Source: Voacanga thouarsii
Taxonomy: Eukaryota > Streptophyta > Magnoliopsida > Gentianales > Apocynaceae
DNA length: 64,000 nucleotides
NCBI GenBank assembly: GCA_026120185.1
Contig: JANUWF010001161.1
Coordinates: 1,064,001-1,128,000 of the forward strand
Reading direction: 5' to 3'
Made by a program: the position numbers and the translations under genes
Part shown: positions 12,471-24,053 of the stretch, piece by piece
Position numbering within the stretch: the first letter of the stretch is position 1
Layout: the number at the start of each line of letters is the position of its first letter
The notes under the pieces: generated by a model
Database searches by the model: none
What the model was told of the DNA's origin: nothing
The model's input: the letters and a program-made list of their open reading frames with translations, nothing else

Positions 12471-13225
12471 TTATATAAAAGGCCTTATTTAATAATATTA
12501 TTATTATATATAAATATTTTTATATATTATTTTAATAGAAAATATCATTTATTTGGCTAAAATTTCACTATTTTTTTTAAATATTCCAACTCCATGGCTT
12601 CTTAGGGTTTTCGAAATTATTGAGGGAAAATATAGTCTTAATTTTGATTAACGTAATAAAATTGGCTAATTAAAATATCTTAGGATCAACAAGGTCATGA
12701 TCATAATTCTCCTATTGTTAACAATAATCATGAACATAAAATCCAACATCAATCATCAAACCATTCAATTCATGAATAAAGGCTTAAATCCATACCTACT
12801 AGCATATGGCTAAATCTCTACTAAGCATAATCATACACATAGATTTAACAAGAATACAAGAACATAAAACTCTATTCACCAAAGGTGACATAATATCTAT
12901 CATGCTTAATCATCCATACTTACTCACGACATGAAGAACATGTAACAAACCACAAAATATCATAACACTCAACCATGACAAAACATCCTTATGCTCCAAT
13001 CTCAACTCCTTCATATAAACACATACTCAATCTCCAATCATATTCTATCCTTTTCTAATAACATCTAAGAGACATGATTTTTTTGAATTGAAAAGAGGGT
13101 TAAAGAGAAATACTTGGTTGATGACAATCTTGTTGAAGATCCAAGGAGGTCCACATGCGTAGGAGGCTTGAATCGTCCAAGGAAGAAGAAGAGAAACGAT
13201 CATGGTTGAAACAACCATTTTGGCC

Positions 13226-13227
<2 letters not shown>

Positions 13228-13287
<60 letters not shown>
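13228..13287. repeat. (GA)n microsatellite in Tekay LTR
   Basis: About 30 GA units. It occupies the same place in the LTR as (CT)n at 25914-25993 and (GA)n at 56899-56921 in the other two copies; lengths differ between copies. Confidence 0.92.
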
Positions 13288-13289
<2 letters not shown>

Positions 13290-14865
13290 ATTAGTATATT
13301 ATGTTTAAAGATTAAAGGAAAGAAGATGATCAAAATCGTTCTTAGTTACCTTGAGAGAGTTCTTGAATCTTCAAGAAAAATTTTGGTTTTTGATCTGATA
13401 GCAGAATTTTGTTTTCAATGTTTGATGTTATAAAATACAGAAATGGACTCTAGAGGGTGAGTAGACGTGATCTGGAGTTTTTGGAAGGGATTGGAGAGGT
13501 TTGGATTGGTTTTAGGCTTGGAGGATGGTGGTTTGTGTTCTTGGAGAAATGGAGAGAATGGAGAGAAAGCTGGACGAATTTTGCTGAAAGATGTTGGCCG
13601 AATGGTTAGGGGATTCTTGTGATTGAATTTTCAGATTAGGGAGAAGAGAGAAATCTGATCATTTGAATTTCAAAAGGAGTAATTCATGGAGTGAATTAAG
13701 GTAGAAGATATGGTAGAATGGTTTCATTGACGGAGGTTCTTTGGAGCTGCTATGGCCGACTGAATTTTGCTGGGATTTTACTGAGATGAATGAGGTTTGA
13801 AGAAGCTATAGCGTGGCTAAAATTCTGAGTGTAAGGGTGGGAAAATTTCTGGTTATTTGAAGCTTAATTCAAGGAAGTTTTCATGGAGCAATTTACTGAA
13901 ATTTTGAATTCTAATTGGGAACTTGATTGGAGTAATTGATGGAGGAATTTAAGGAGTGGCTATGGAGTTCATTTCATGCAGATCAATGGAGGAGGTGATG
14001 AAGTTTAGTTCATGGCTGACTAAGGTTGGTTTCACAGAAAATTGAAGTGAGTTTCGGACAAGGTTTGTAGAGGGAGCAATGCTGGAATTTCTAGTTGTTC
14101 ATTTGAATGGTTTGCTGAAATTTTTGTGCAATTTTTTTTGCAATGTTCCAGCCGACTTGTAGTGAGTTTGAAGAGGTTGGAGGGTTCTTTAAGGCTAGTT
14201 TCTAGCCTTGTTTATGGAGGAAAGATAGAGGTGAATTATTGGTTTGAAGGCTAGAAGAAACAGCTTGGTTTTTGGCCTGCTAAGCTGCGAAATTGTCCAG
14301 GATTTTTTTCTTGGTTTGCACAGCTTTGTGCAGTCCGATTTTTGGCCAAGGATTTCAGTCTTTAAGCTGAACAATTTGGCTATTTTTTTGACAGCATTTG
14401 AGTGAGAAAAATGGCTGAAGTTTTCGAAAGCTGGTCTGACCAAGAAGCTGGAAAAATTTCAGATTGCTACCATGAAGAAGATGAATACTTATGGAGTGAA
14501 GTTTGAAGGTTCAACCATGGAGATTAATTCTTTTGGGAACCTTTCTTAGCTCCTTCCCCATTTTCAGCCAATACTTTATCCTCTAAGAGTCATTTTCGAG
14601 ATTCTAAGGTTAATAAACCTTGCTGAATTTTCTAGAAATAAAAATGGCTTTGGATAAATTGAACAACTTAATTGATAAAGAATTAAGGTAAGCCAGAGAA
14701 TAGAAGGACATGAATCCTTTAAGAATTCTTTTAAGGCATAAGAATAGGACTAGAATATTCCCTTCATATCTCCCCTAGGACAACACTCCTAGTTCTACTT
14801 ATGGGATACAAAGGCCGAAAAGTCCAATCCTTAAACAAAATAAAATTATTCATGCTAAATCTTAA

Positions 14866-14934
14866 ATGATGGGATTTGAACTCAAGACCTTAAGGATTAA
14901 TTCCAAAGCTCTAACTATTAAACCACAACAACTC
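14866..14934 (-). other. tRNA-like A-box/B-box segment in Tekay LTR, copy 1
   Basis: Minus strand: an A-box-like TGGTTTAATAGTTAGAGC (about 14926-14908) followed some 25-30 nt later by a B-box-like AGTTCAAATCCC (about 14882-14871). The layout resembles a tRNA or tRNA-derived SINE head. The T-arm stem is imperfect, so a functional tRNA is unlikely. The same segment occurs in the other two LTR copies, so it belongs to the LTR family. Confidence 0.5.
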
Positions 14935-15173
14935 TTGTTCTTATTTTCTCTCTCAAATACTCTTCCTATTTAATCTTCAAGCTATCTCCCTATTTTTTTA
15001 CTTTAAGCAAAATTACCATTTTACCCTTCAATAAATACAACTAAACCTTCTAGACTATAAATCACAATCCTAAAGCACATAAAATCATTCAAAAATATAT
15101 TTATGCATGCAATAAAATATGATATGCATCTTGACCCCCTTACTCTAGGGTTAATTTTAGTTGGGGTTTCACA

Positions 15174-16080
15174 GGCGCTGCCCTTTAGACCTCGCCAGGG
15201 GTGCTACCCCTTGGAACCCTGACTAACTATTCGTTGTGTGTTTTTCGTTAATGTATTTTGATTATAGTTGTGGATTATTCTGAATAGTGCATAGCATGAC
15301 CAGTTTTACCTTAATGAGATTGGCAGGTTTCATTCTGGTTATTTTGAGTTGTAATATTTTAAATACGGCCTGCATGTCATTTTTCATTGTTGTAAAATTG
15401 TATTGCTTTTCTAGAATATGAATTATTTTAATTTTACTATCCAATGTAAAAGAAGACGACAACCTACATTTACTACCAAGGAGGTGTATGCTCAAGGCAT
15501 TAGAGAGTGCTCAAGGAGTTCATATACCTAGATTAACCACCTTGATCTTCACTTTGCTTGTGATAATCAATATAGGTTATAGGTCATGCTGTGCCACTTT
15601 TATTTTTGTCTTTCATATATATTTGATATGTTTATTTCATGCTTACTACAATCAATTTTTTATTTAAAAAAAATTAAGTTTTAAATGCCTTCCAAAATCA
15701 AACACTTATTATTACTTGAATCATCATATGGTCATTCTTACCAAAGAAGGATGCTTTTGATTATCTAAATGAGACAAGATGGAAAATAGTTTTCTATATG
15801 TTTGATATGGTTTGACTTAATTGGGCTATCAAAATGGTTTTGGGCCTAGGCATTGTATGAGATTTTTAGCCTGGACATTTGATGCCTATCTCAATTAAAA
15901 TTTGATTTTTATTTAATTTTAAAGTCAAAGCTTACTTATGATTAAAATAAAATATTTATAATTTTTTTTACCTACTAAGAAACATCAAAATGTTGAAGTT
16001 TCAAAAGTTTAAATGCTTTTAGTAAGAGTTTTTCATTAAGGCTTCAAAATTAATTACTTTGCATATTTTGTATGTAGATA
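15174..16080 (+). other. leader of element A, second part
   Basis: Continues the leader after the inserted solo LTR. It opens with two more GCT-loop hairpins, GGCGCTGCC (15174-15182) and GGGGTGCTACCCC (15198-15210). The rest up to the gag ATG at 16081 is AT-rich and without a convincing frame. Confidence 0.75.
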
Positions 16081-16877
16081 ATGGTAGCAAATAGTTGGAA
16101 TAACTTATTGCGATTTGTGCTCAAGAAAGACAAGCTTAGTGGGACTAACTTTCTTAATTGGGCACATAACTTAAAAATCGTTCTTAAGCAAGGAAAAAAG
16201 TTCTATGTTCTTGAAAATCCTATTCCCCTTACTCCAACAAATAACGCCCTAAAAACTGAAAAAGATTATTATAGTAAGCATAAAGATGACTCCAACGATG
16301 TTACTCGCCTCATGCTAGTAGCCATGAATTCTGAACTTCAAAAACAGTTTGAAGAAGCAGAGGCATATAACAAGAGAGATTTGAAATTCGTAAGGCATTA
16401 AATGCATGTAAGATGGTTTCTGGCACCTATGTAAGTGCTCATGTCCTTAAAATGAAGGGCTATCTTGATCATCTTGAAAATCTTGGTTTTCCTGTTAATC
16501 ATGACATGGCCATAGATTTGATCTTGGGCCTATTACCTTCTAAGTATAACCAATTTGTCATGAATTTTAATATGCATAATATGGAGAAATCCATTACTGA
16601 ATTGCATAGGATGCTAAAACAAGCTGAACTGAACATTAAGAAGAATACTCCTAGTGTTCTAATGGTTCAAAAAGGGAAAGGGAAAAAGAACAACCAAATG
16701 GGCAAAGTCATGGCTAGTAAGGACAAGGACAAGGCTAAGTCCAAGTTCAAGCCCAAACCTAAAGCCAAGACACCAAAGGAGGGAGCTTGCCAGAGCTTGC
16801 CACCATTGTGGAGAATAAGGACATTGGTTAAGAAAATGCAAGCTCTATTTGGAAGCAAAGAAGAAGAAGGACAGTGA
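16081..16877 (+). pseudogene. gag: Copia element A: gag, frameshifted
   Basis: Starts at ATG 16081. The N-terminal block has the Copia Gag signature KLSGTNFLNWAHNLKIVL and later a LGLLPSKYNQFV block. Compared with the intact Gag of element C, about 14 residues are missing near 16370, with a change of frame. The zinc knuckle (CHHC..GHW..KC, about 16799-16840) is out of frame because GAGCTTGCCA is duplicated in tandem (16783-16792, 16793-16802). It also carries an in-frame TAA between CHHCGE and GHW. Gag would form the virus-like particle and bind element RNA; this copy cannot. Confidence 0.88.
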
Positions 16878-18517
16878 GACTGCCGCTTCAGGTATTTATG
16901 TTACAGAAATTAATTTATCTACTTCTGATTCATGGGTATTGGATACTGGTTGTGGATCTCACATCTGTGTAAATATGCAGGGTCTAAAAAGGAATGGAGC
17001 CTTGGCAAAAGGCGAGGTGGACCTACGAGTTTCAAATGGAGCAAAAGTAGCTACAATAGCTGTAGGAATTTTTGAATTAATTTTGCCCAGTGTGCTTATT
17101 TTAGAACTGAATGATTGTTTTTATGTTCCTACTATGAGTAGGAATATAATTCTAGTTTCTTGTTTAGATTTAGAAGGTTTTGAATTTGTTATTAGAAATA
17201 ACATTTGCTCCATTAATAAAAATGACATTTTTTTTTTATGGAGATGCCTCATTATCAAATGGGCTCTATATTCTCAATCTTCGTGGATCTTTGAACAAGT
17301 CTATCTATAACATTAATACTAAGAGATTGAAATCCAATGATTTAAATCAGACTTACTTCTGGCATTGTCGTTTGGGCCATATAAATGAGAAACGCATAAC
17401 AAGACTTCATAATGATGGGTTTCTAAATTCGTTTGATTTAGAATTTTATGAAACATGTGATTCTTGTTTATTAGGCAAAATGACTAAGGCACCTTTTAAG
17501 GGACAAAATGAAAGGGCAACTAATTTATTGGGCCTAATACATACTGATATATGTGGACCAATGAATACACATGCTAGAGGAAGATTTCAGTACTTTATTA
17601 CATTTACGGATGATTTCAGCGGATATGGATATCTATATCTGATGAAACATAAATTTAAATCATTCCAGAAATTCAAAGAATTTTAAAATGAAGTACAAAA
17701 TCAGCTTGGCAAAAGTATCAAAACACTTCGATTAGATCGAGGTGGTGAATACTTAAGTCACAAGTTTGACGAGCATCTTAAGATTTGTGGAATTATCTCC
17801 CAATTAACTCCATTTGGAACACCTCAATAGAATGGTGTATCTGAACAGAGAAATTAGACTTTATTAGATATGGTCAATCAATAATGAGTCAAACTGATCT
17901 TCCAATCTCCTTTTGGGGTTATGCACTAAAAACTGCTGCATTCATACTAAATCAGGTTCCATCTAAATCTGTTTAGAAAACACCATATGAGATATATACT
18001 TGGAGACAACTTAGTTTGTCATTTCTCAAGATTTGGGGTTGCAAAGTTTATGTAAAGCATTTATTATCTGATAAACTTACACCCAAATTAGATAAATTCA
18101 TATTTGTGGGGTATCCTAAAGAAACTACAGGATATCAATTTTATCTCCCAAAAGAAAATAGAGTAATTGTTGCTCGAAATGGATTCTTTCTTGGAAAGGA
18201 ATTTATTTCCAAAAGAATTAGTAGGAGTAAAATACATCTTGATGAGATTCAAGAGCCACAATTAGTACCTGAACTAAATAATGAACCTCGATTAGATGGC
18301 TCACAACTCCAAGATGAGCCTACTTCTATAGAATAAGGACCTCGAAGATCTGATAGGGTTAGTCAATAACTTGAGAGCTATGGATTCCTTATCACTGACG
18401 ATCACAATATAGAACTTATGGTTAATGATGAGATCACTTCCTATCAAGAAGCCATTAAGAGTTTTAACTTTGGAAAATGGTTAGAGGCCATAAAGTGTGA
18501 GATGCAATCCATGTATG
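16859..18517 (+). pseudogene. pol: Copia element A: protease, integrase and start of RT, broken
   Basis: Protease with catalytic WVLDTGCGSH at about 16933-16962. A frameshift at a T run near 17228-17236 separates it from the next block. Integrase has a zinc-finger block HCRLGH...CDSCLLGK (17364-17480) and the first core Asp in HTDICGP. TFTDDFSGYGY and NGVSEQRN hold later core residues. An integrase C-terminal block RIWGCKVY-like region (18016-18250) follows. Stops occur at 17684 and later (at least five). The RT N-terminus begins about 18430 (EAIKSFNFGKWLEA) and is cut at 18517 by element C; it resumes at 32365. Domain order PR-IN-RT-RH proves Copia. Confidence 0.92.
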
Positions 18518-19852
18518 TGTTAGTGTTGTGCCCTAGAGGTAATCACTTGTACATTGTATATGGCACACTTTATTTTAATAAAATGCATTATTTATTTTAC
18601 AGTTTCTTTTGTTTACTTATAAGTAATAGAACTGTTCGTTAAAGTCCCTAAAACAACACTGTGTTAAGGAAATCATGATAGAGATCATGATATGAGATTT
18701 CTACTACATTATATAGTGTTAGTACTTAAATAGTCCCTAGTCGTAGTATTAATGAGATAGGACATCATTAATGCGTTAAGACTAGCATGTGTTAGACTTC
18801 TGATTTGATCAGGCGGTGGTTCTCATATCCGTGAGTATTGAGATACTCAAAGTTAACACATTGATGCTTGTTAATGGAACAAGTTCATTGGATGACCTAG
18901 CTTTGAGATAATCACATGGATAACTATTTAGTGCTAGTGATATAATTTCAAAATAACAAATGTGCAAGTATCCTTAGACTTGAGATCTCCAAGGTACTTT
19001 GTTTGTTGAGTATTGTACTTTGATTCCAATCTCCGGAGCTCGATCGAGGGCCGCCTATGGGATGGATATTGGGTACATTGTGAGGTAAACGAAAGTAGTT
19101 GAAAGGGTCAATAAAGGATTCACCACTCCTAATAGTAGGGGTGAATATCTCACGGTCACTTGTAGGAATTACTACTCGAGAAGTCCTTGGCCAAGGCGAT
19201 TGTGTATTGGAAATAGTTCCAATTGATACACATCTAGAGTAGTGGGTTCCTGGTACAAGTACTATTGTATTTAGGTCAGAATTAATTCTGGAGGGAGTTG
19301 GCACTAATTCTGTATTCCAAATCGAATGAGATATTATATAGTGAAAGGAGTTAATTGCACTGAAGTATGTTATTGAAGGCTTCATGTCAAATCACTTGAC
19401 TTCCTGGACTCTTGGGTGGTCATGATGTGTTGCAGATACAACTCATGATTTGGGAATATGGGTTTATTAATTGATGAATTAATAAACCAATCCTGATTAG
19501 AATTACTAGGATTAATTCTATTTAATTATGGATTATTAATCTCAAAGACATTTGGATTAATTCATGTTCGTTACCAATTGACTGGAAAACCTAATAGGTC
19601 ACACACAATAGATGATTATATACTCAAGATGTTATTTGATAACATAGTGGGGTTAATTGCGCGAAAGAGAAGTTGTTGTGGACAAATTATAATTAGTTAT
19701 AATTTATGATCCAAATTGTAATTGTGAGAACTTGATGTTTCCAATTACAATTACAGAATTCTAATAGGATTAGAATACTCAATTTTGGTAGGGTTTTGGT
19801 GTTATATGATGATATGGCCACCAATCCTAGCTGTGAGTAATACACACGATCT

Positions 19853-19889
<37 letters not shown>

Positions 19890-20231
19890 TTTGCTGAAAA
19901 CGTGAAGAACCCTAGCCGCCACTTTTTTCTGCTAGCATAGGAAATTTTGGTGCTTGAGTATTCCTCTGTTTGGATTACTATTAGAGATAATCACACACTG
20001 TGATTATAGTGGTTAGACGTTCCATTCTCGTGAAGTTGGATCTAGAGGATTGCTGGATCGCGACTCAACTTGAAGAAGAAATTTTTATTCTTCGGACGAT
20101 CAAACAAAGGTAAAAAGCTACTACATTTATTATCTTTATGTCTTGTTTTTTACTCATAGGCGGGTCTGGGGATAGTATCTCATTTATTCTTCCGCTGCGC
20201 CGTATAGGATACGAGCTTGAGATACCCAATA
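18518..20231 (+). mobile_element. 5' LTR of Copia element C
   Basis: A 1714-bp LTR from TGTTAGTGTTGTGCCC to CCCAATA, followed directly by a PBS. The target duplication is GTATG (18513-18517) versus ATATG (32360-32364), one mismatch, placed in the RT of element A. A (CT)n tract lies at 19856-19884 and a CCCTAGCCGCC stretch just after it. A full second copy of the family is the solo LTR at 34847-36552; the 3' LTR of this element is split at 23271-24053 and 31726-32359. Confidence 0.93.
19856..19884. repeat. (CT)n microsatellite in LTR C
   Basis: About 14 CT units; the 3' LTR has only about 6-7 units at 31998-32012 and the solo copy a broken CT tract near 36193-36213. Confidence 0.9.
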
Positions 20232-20232
20232 G

Positions 20233-20244
20233 TGGTATCAGAGA
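20233..20244 (+). other. primer-binding site of element C
   Basis: TGGTATCAGAGA follows the LTR by one base; it matches the 3' end of initiator tRNA-Met over 11 bases. Confidence 0.88.
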
Positions 20245-22153
20245 CATGCTATGTGTAGTTTACAAACATTGTTTTGACATGAAAAACTATTTTCATGTAT
20301 TCGTAATTATCTTTGTTCGCTGTGAAAATCGTTTTCACTCGAGTCAAAATCATTTCGAGCTTTGTGGGTTGGGTCCATAGCACAATATGATTGTATAAAA
20401 GTTATAGCATATTTCGAAAGGTGCTTTCTTTATGTGATGAAAATTTTCTGCCGAAAAATGTTTTCTTGAACATGGTTGTTACCCTCCGTTTTATCTTGTG
20501 AATTTGATTTTCTATTTTGTTTTGTTTAAACTAACAAATTGGTTGTTGTTTTGAGCTTCAAAATAGAAAATTCTGTTGAGAATTATTCTCACTGATCTGT
20601 TGTAGAAGATTAGGACACCAGAAACTGTTTCTGGAAAATTTTTCTGAAAATCGCCGTCACTTCCCGACTACAGCTGGCGCCGGCTCTCGCCTCCAAACTG
20701 GCACCGGTTCCATTTTATTTGCGATGTTTAGAAATCGTTTTTGGATGAGAAAAAATTTTTAATACCAGAACAAAGCCAGTGCCAGCTCTGGCTTCCAAAC
20801 CGGCGCCAATTCTGCTTGTTTGGGACGTTCCAACTATTTAAAAAAAAAATTTCCGGAATAGAATTTTGAAAGGGAAAAAATCCCATTTGATAAGAGACAG
20901 TAAAATAAAAATTTTTCCACGGGGGCGCTGCCCCCTGACCCCCGCCTGCTGACCGGCCAGTGGGACCGCTGTTTTCGTTGCCGGAGACAGGACCCAAAAG
21001 CATTTTCTCAAAATTAGTTTTGAGACAAACAATTTTATTTTTCAAAATAGTGATATTGAAAATTTAAAATTAATGTATTTTACTAAAATATTAATTTTAG
21101 AATTTATTTTATTTTTCCAAAATAGTGATTTTGGAATAATAAAAGTATATGTTTATTTTGTTTAAGCATAGTTAATGGCATGGTGGATGGTTATGTACTA
21201 AAACCAATTATATCTGTTCATGCATTTTACAGTTTTGGTTTTTATGAAATAGGGTCTGCGTGTCCTGCCTTCTCTAAAATTCTTGTGTAATTCTTTTCTC
21301 ATCTAATTCCCTTTGAATGTAACTCAAGGTTTTCTCTCTTTAGGAAATTATGTAATTAGCTTACATAGGTTAGATAGGAGTAGAATTATTTTTAATTTTG
21401 GAGATGACAATCAAAACAAGGCGAGAAGGTAAGACCTTCTACTTAAATCATGCATGAACACATAAGGTTAACTATATTAATTTCTTTTATGGCTCAAGGA
21501 AATTAATTTAGGGTAAAGTCCATAACCATACCACGTAATCGCTTTATTATCATGATTATCAATTACGTGATCTATTGATTTGTATGCATGTCATTCAATG
21601 AAATACTAAAAGGAACAAATCTCTCAATTAATATTAAACCTAATTCCTTCCGTTAATATAGTGAGAACGAGAGTCCTTTTTCGAGACTAGGTTGTTGGGC
21701 AAACCCAAGTCTACTTGACATTGGGCATGTTCAAGCTATGGAATTAAATTCCTGATTAATGGGTCGGGTTTAACTAAATTTTTTATCTCGGTTGGGCAAA
21801 CTCAAGCATAAAGAAATTTAGGGGAAAAGTTGGGGTAGCTCAAAAGGCTTTAAAATTAAAAGCTGTTAATCACTCAATGATCCGGTAGTTACATACGATG
21901 TAATTGGTATTGGATACATACCAATGAACTCAAGAATGTCTTGTTGGCAAACCCAAGGTTATTCTTGAGGAATTTGGATATCGGTCCACTAGGAAAGCTT
22001 CCAACGGGCTTTCCCGAATCAGTAGTAGGGGCTATTAGTTTGAGTAAACTAGTGGAGTAAAAATGCATTTAATTAAAGTCCTAATTATTTGCATATTATG
22101 TGCATATAAAAGTAGCTAATACTCTCTATCTTTACATCTAGGTCACTTGCATC
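20245..22153 (+). other. leader (5' UTR) of element C
   Basis: A long non-coding leader of about 1.9 kb. It holds two related GC-rich lines (about 20672-20706 and 20768-20812, each with GGCGCC or similar). It also holds a perfect hairpin GGGGGC-GCT-GCCCCC (20921-20935) and an imperfect copy of the GCTGACCGG palindrome (20948-20961). The last 400 bp has repeated TTGGGCAAACCCAAG-like stretches at about 21690, 21790 and 21945. The same leader, in reverse, is recognisable in element B at 37772-38830. Confidence 0.8.
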
Positions 22154-22954
22154 ATGTCAACAAACTTGAACTTACGTAGCATCTTGGAAACCAACAAGTT
22201 AACCGAATTAAACTATCTCGACTGGTATAGAAATTTGAGAATCATTCTCAAATCGAAAAAGTTGCTCTACGTGCTAGATGCTCCTATTCCACCACCACCA
22301 GCTCAAGATGCTCATGCTGATGAGCATGCTATCCACAAGAGGCATAAGGAGGATAGTGATACAACATCATGTATTATGCTGGCATCCATGACTCTCGAGT
22401 TGCAAAAACAACACGAGCATATGGATGCTCAATCGATTATACCACATCTTCGAGAGCTATTTGATGCCCAAGCCAGAACTGAGAGATATGAGATCTCGAA
22501 GCAACTATTTCGTTGTAAAATGGTAGAGGGTTCTTCTGTGGCCACTCATGGACTGAAGATGCTAGGCTTGATAGAAAAGCTTGGATCTCTCGGGTTTGCA
22601 ATAGATCATGACTTAAGTGTTGACTTAATTCTACAATCTTTGCCTAATAGTTTCTCACAATTTGTGATTAACTATCAGATGAACAAAATTGAGTCCACCA
22701 TTCCTAAGTTGATCAATCTTCTCAAAACTGCGGAGTCCTCCATGAAGAAGGATTCCAATGCAGTTTTAATGGTAGAATATTCCTCTTCTAAGAAGAAAGT
22801 TCAAAAGAAGAAGAAGAAGGCCCCCATGAAGCCCAATGGTAGTGTGAATAAGAAGGACGCAGCTACCAAGGTCCCACGCTATCATTGTGGGAAGATGGGC
22901 CACTGGAGGTGCAACTGCAAAGTCTACTTGGAGACTGTTAAGGACAAGAAGTAG
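22154..22954 (+). CDS. gag: Copia element C: Gag, intact frame, 266 aa
   Basis: The only full-length Gag frame in the window without an internal stop. From ATG 22154: an N-terminal Gag block LTELNYLDWYRNLRIILKSK (residues about 15-35), a central UBN2-type block with LILQSLPNSFSQFV (about 155-170), and a Lys-rich linker SKKKVQKKKKK. The zinc knuckle at about residues 243-256 reads RYHCGKMGHWRCNC, where the first Cys of CX2CX4HX4C is Arg (CGC, one step from TGC). RNA binding is therefore probably weakened. A TAG at 22952 stops it at the usual position where Gag passes into protease. Everything downstream of the protease is deleted, so C is non-autonomous at best. Gag builds the cytoplasmic particle that packages element RNA. 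Confidence 0.85.
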   Translation: MSTNLNLRSILETNKLTELNYLDWYRNLRIILKSKKLLYVLDAPIPPPPAQDAHADEHAIHKRHKEDSDTTSCIMLASMTLELQKQHEHMDAQSIIPHLRELFDAQARTERYEISKQLFRCKMVEGSSVATHGLKMLGLIEKLGSLGFAIDHDLSVDLILQSLPNSFSQFVINYQMNKIESTIPKLINLLKTAESSMKKDSNAVLMVEYSSSKKKVQKKKKKAPMKPNGSVNKKDAATKVPRYHCGKMGHWRCNCKVYLETVKDKK

Positions 22955-23270
22955 AAGGAGAAGCTTACAAGCACTTCTACTTCTTCTCTAGGTATGTTTA
23001 TGATTGAGATAAATACTGCCGTTAGAAATGAGATTTAGGTATTAGATATTGGATGTGGATCTTATTTGTGCAATAACTTGCAGGGACTAAAGTGCAATAG
23101 AAGGCTAGAGAAAAGGCGATGTGGACCTACGTACTGTAAATGGGACAAAGGTTATTGCACTTGCTGTGGGGACATACGAGTTGAACCTGCCTTCAGGATT
23201 AATTCTAGAACTGCAAAACTGTTATTTTGTACCAGTTTTAATGAAAAATATTATCTCAGTTGCGTGTATA
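22955..23270 (+). pseudogene. pol: Copia element C: protease remnant
   Basis: Continues in frame after the gag stop. VLDIGCGSYLCNNLQGL (about 23038-23088) is a degraded form of the catalytic VLDTGCGSH block; the Thr after Asp is Ile and a TAG precedes it. A frameshift follows. The sequence then jumps at a GATAAAG (23271-23277) straight into LTR C sequence, so integrase, RT and RNase H are absent. Confidence 0.8.
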
Positions 23271-24053
23271 GATAAAGTCCCTATTACAATACTGTGTTAA
23301 GAAAATCATGATAGAGATCATGATATGAGATTCCTACTACACTGTATAGTGTTAGTACTTAAATAGTCCCTAGTCGTAGTATTAATGAGACAGGACATCA
23401 TTAATGCATTAAGACTAGCGTGTGTTAGACTTCCCGATTTGATCAGGCGGTGGTTCTTATATCCGTGAGTATTGAGATACTCAAAGTTAACACATGGATG
23501 CTTGTTAATGGAACAAGTTCATTGGATGACCTAACTTTGAGATAATCACATGGATAACTATTTAGTGCCAGTGATATAATCTCAATATAGCAAACGTGCA
23601 AGTATCCTTAGACTTGAGATCTCCAAGGTACTTTGTTTGTTGAGTATTGTACTTTGATTCCAATCTCTGGAGCTCGATCGAGGGCCACCTATGGGATGGA
23701 TATTGGGTACATTGTAAGGTAAACGAAAGTAGTTGAGAGAGTCAATAAAGGATTCACCACTTCTAATAGTAGGGGCGAATATCTTATGGCCACTTGTAGG
23801 AATTACTACTCGAGAAGTCCTTGGCCAAGGCGATTGTGTATTGAAAATAGTTCCAATTGATACACATCTAGAGTAGTGGGTTCCTGATACAAGTACTATT
23901 GTATTCGGGTCAGAATTAATTCTGGAGGGAGTTGGCACTAATTCTGTACTCCAAACTGAATGAGATATTGTATGGTGAAAGGAGTTAATTGCACTGAATT
24001 TGTTATTATAGGGTTCATGTCAAGCCACTTGACTTCTTGGACTCTTGGGTGGT
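23271..24053 (+). mobile_element. 3' LTR of element C, left part (5'-truncated)
   Basis: Matches LTR C from about base 120 (18638 onward) and continues to 24053, where Tekay element F is inserted. The first 120 bp and the PPT were lost in the deletion that joined protease to LTR. The LTR resumes at 31726. Confidence 0.88.

Larger units (their letters stand above)
10906..15173 (-). mobile_element. solo Tekay LTR (family D), 4.27 kb, reverse
   Basis: On the plus strand it opens TGTTACACCCCAC and ends GGGGTTTCACA, i.e. a reverse-oriented LTR reading TGTGAAACCCC...GGTGTTACA. It is 4268 bp long and flanked by GGCAC (10901-10905) and GGCGC (15174-15178), a 5-bp target duplication with one transition. 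No PBS, PPT or coding part adjoins it, so it is a solo LTR left by LTR-LTR recombination. Homologous full-length LTRs are at 24054-28228 (5' LTR of Tekay element F) and 54575-58906. It has a (GA)n tract at 13228-13287, an ATT-rich zone at 12447-12470 and a tRNA-like segment at 14866-14934. No coding sequence is seen in it. Confidence 0.93.

Noticed and set aside
13155..13433. Arg/Glu-repeat protein (RERERE...)
   Set aside because: Translation of the (GA)n microsatellite in a solo LTR.
18948..19385. Minus-strand frame of 145 codons, also seen at 23582-23938 and 35509-35703
   Set aside because: It is antisense in the family C LTR. Its repeated presence only reflects the LTR copies, the length varies, and no domain is visible. 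Kept as a shadow frame.
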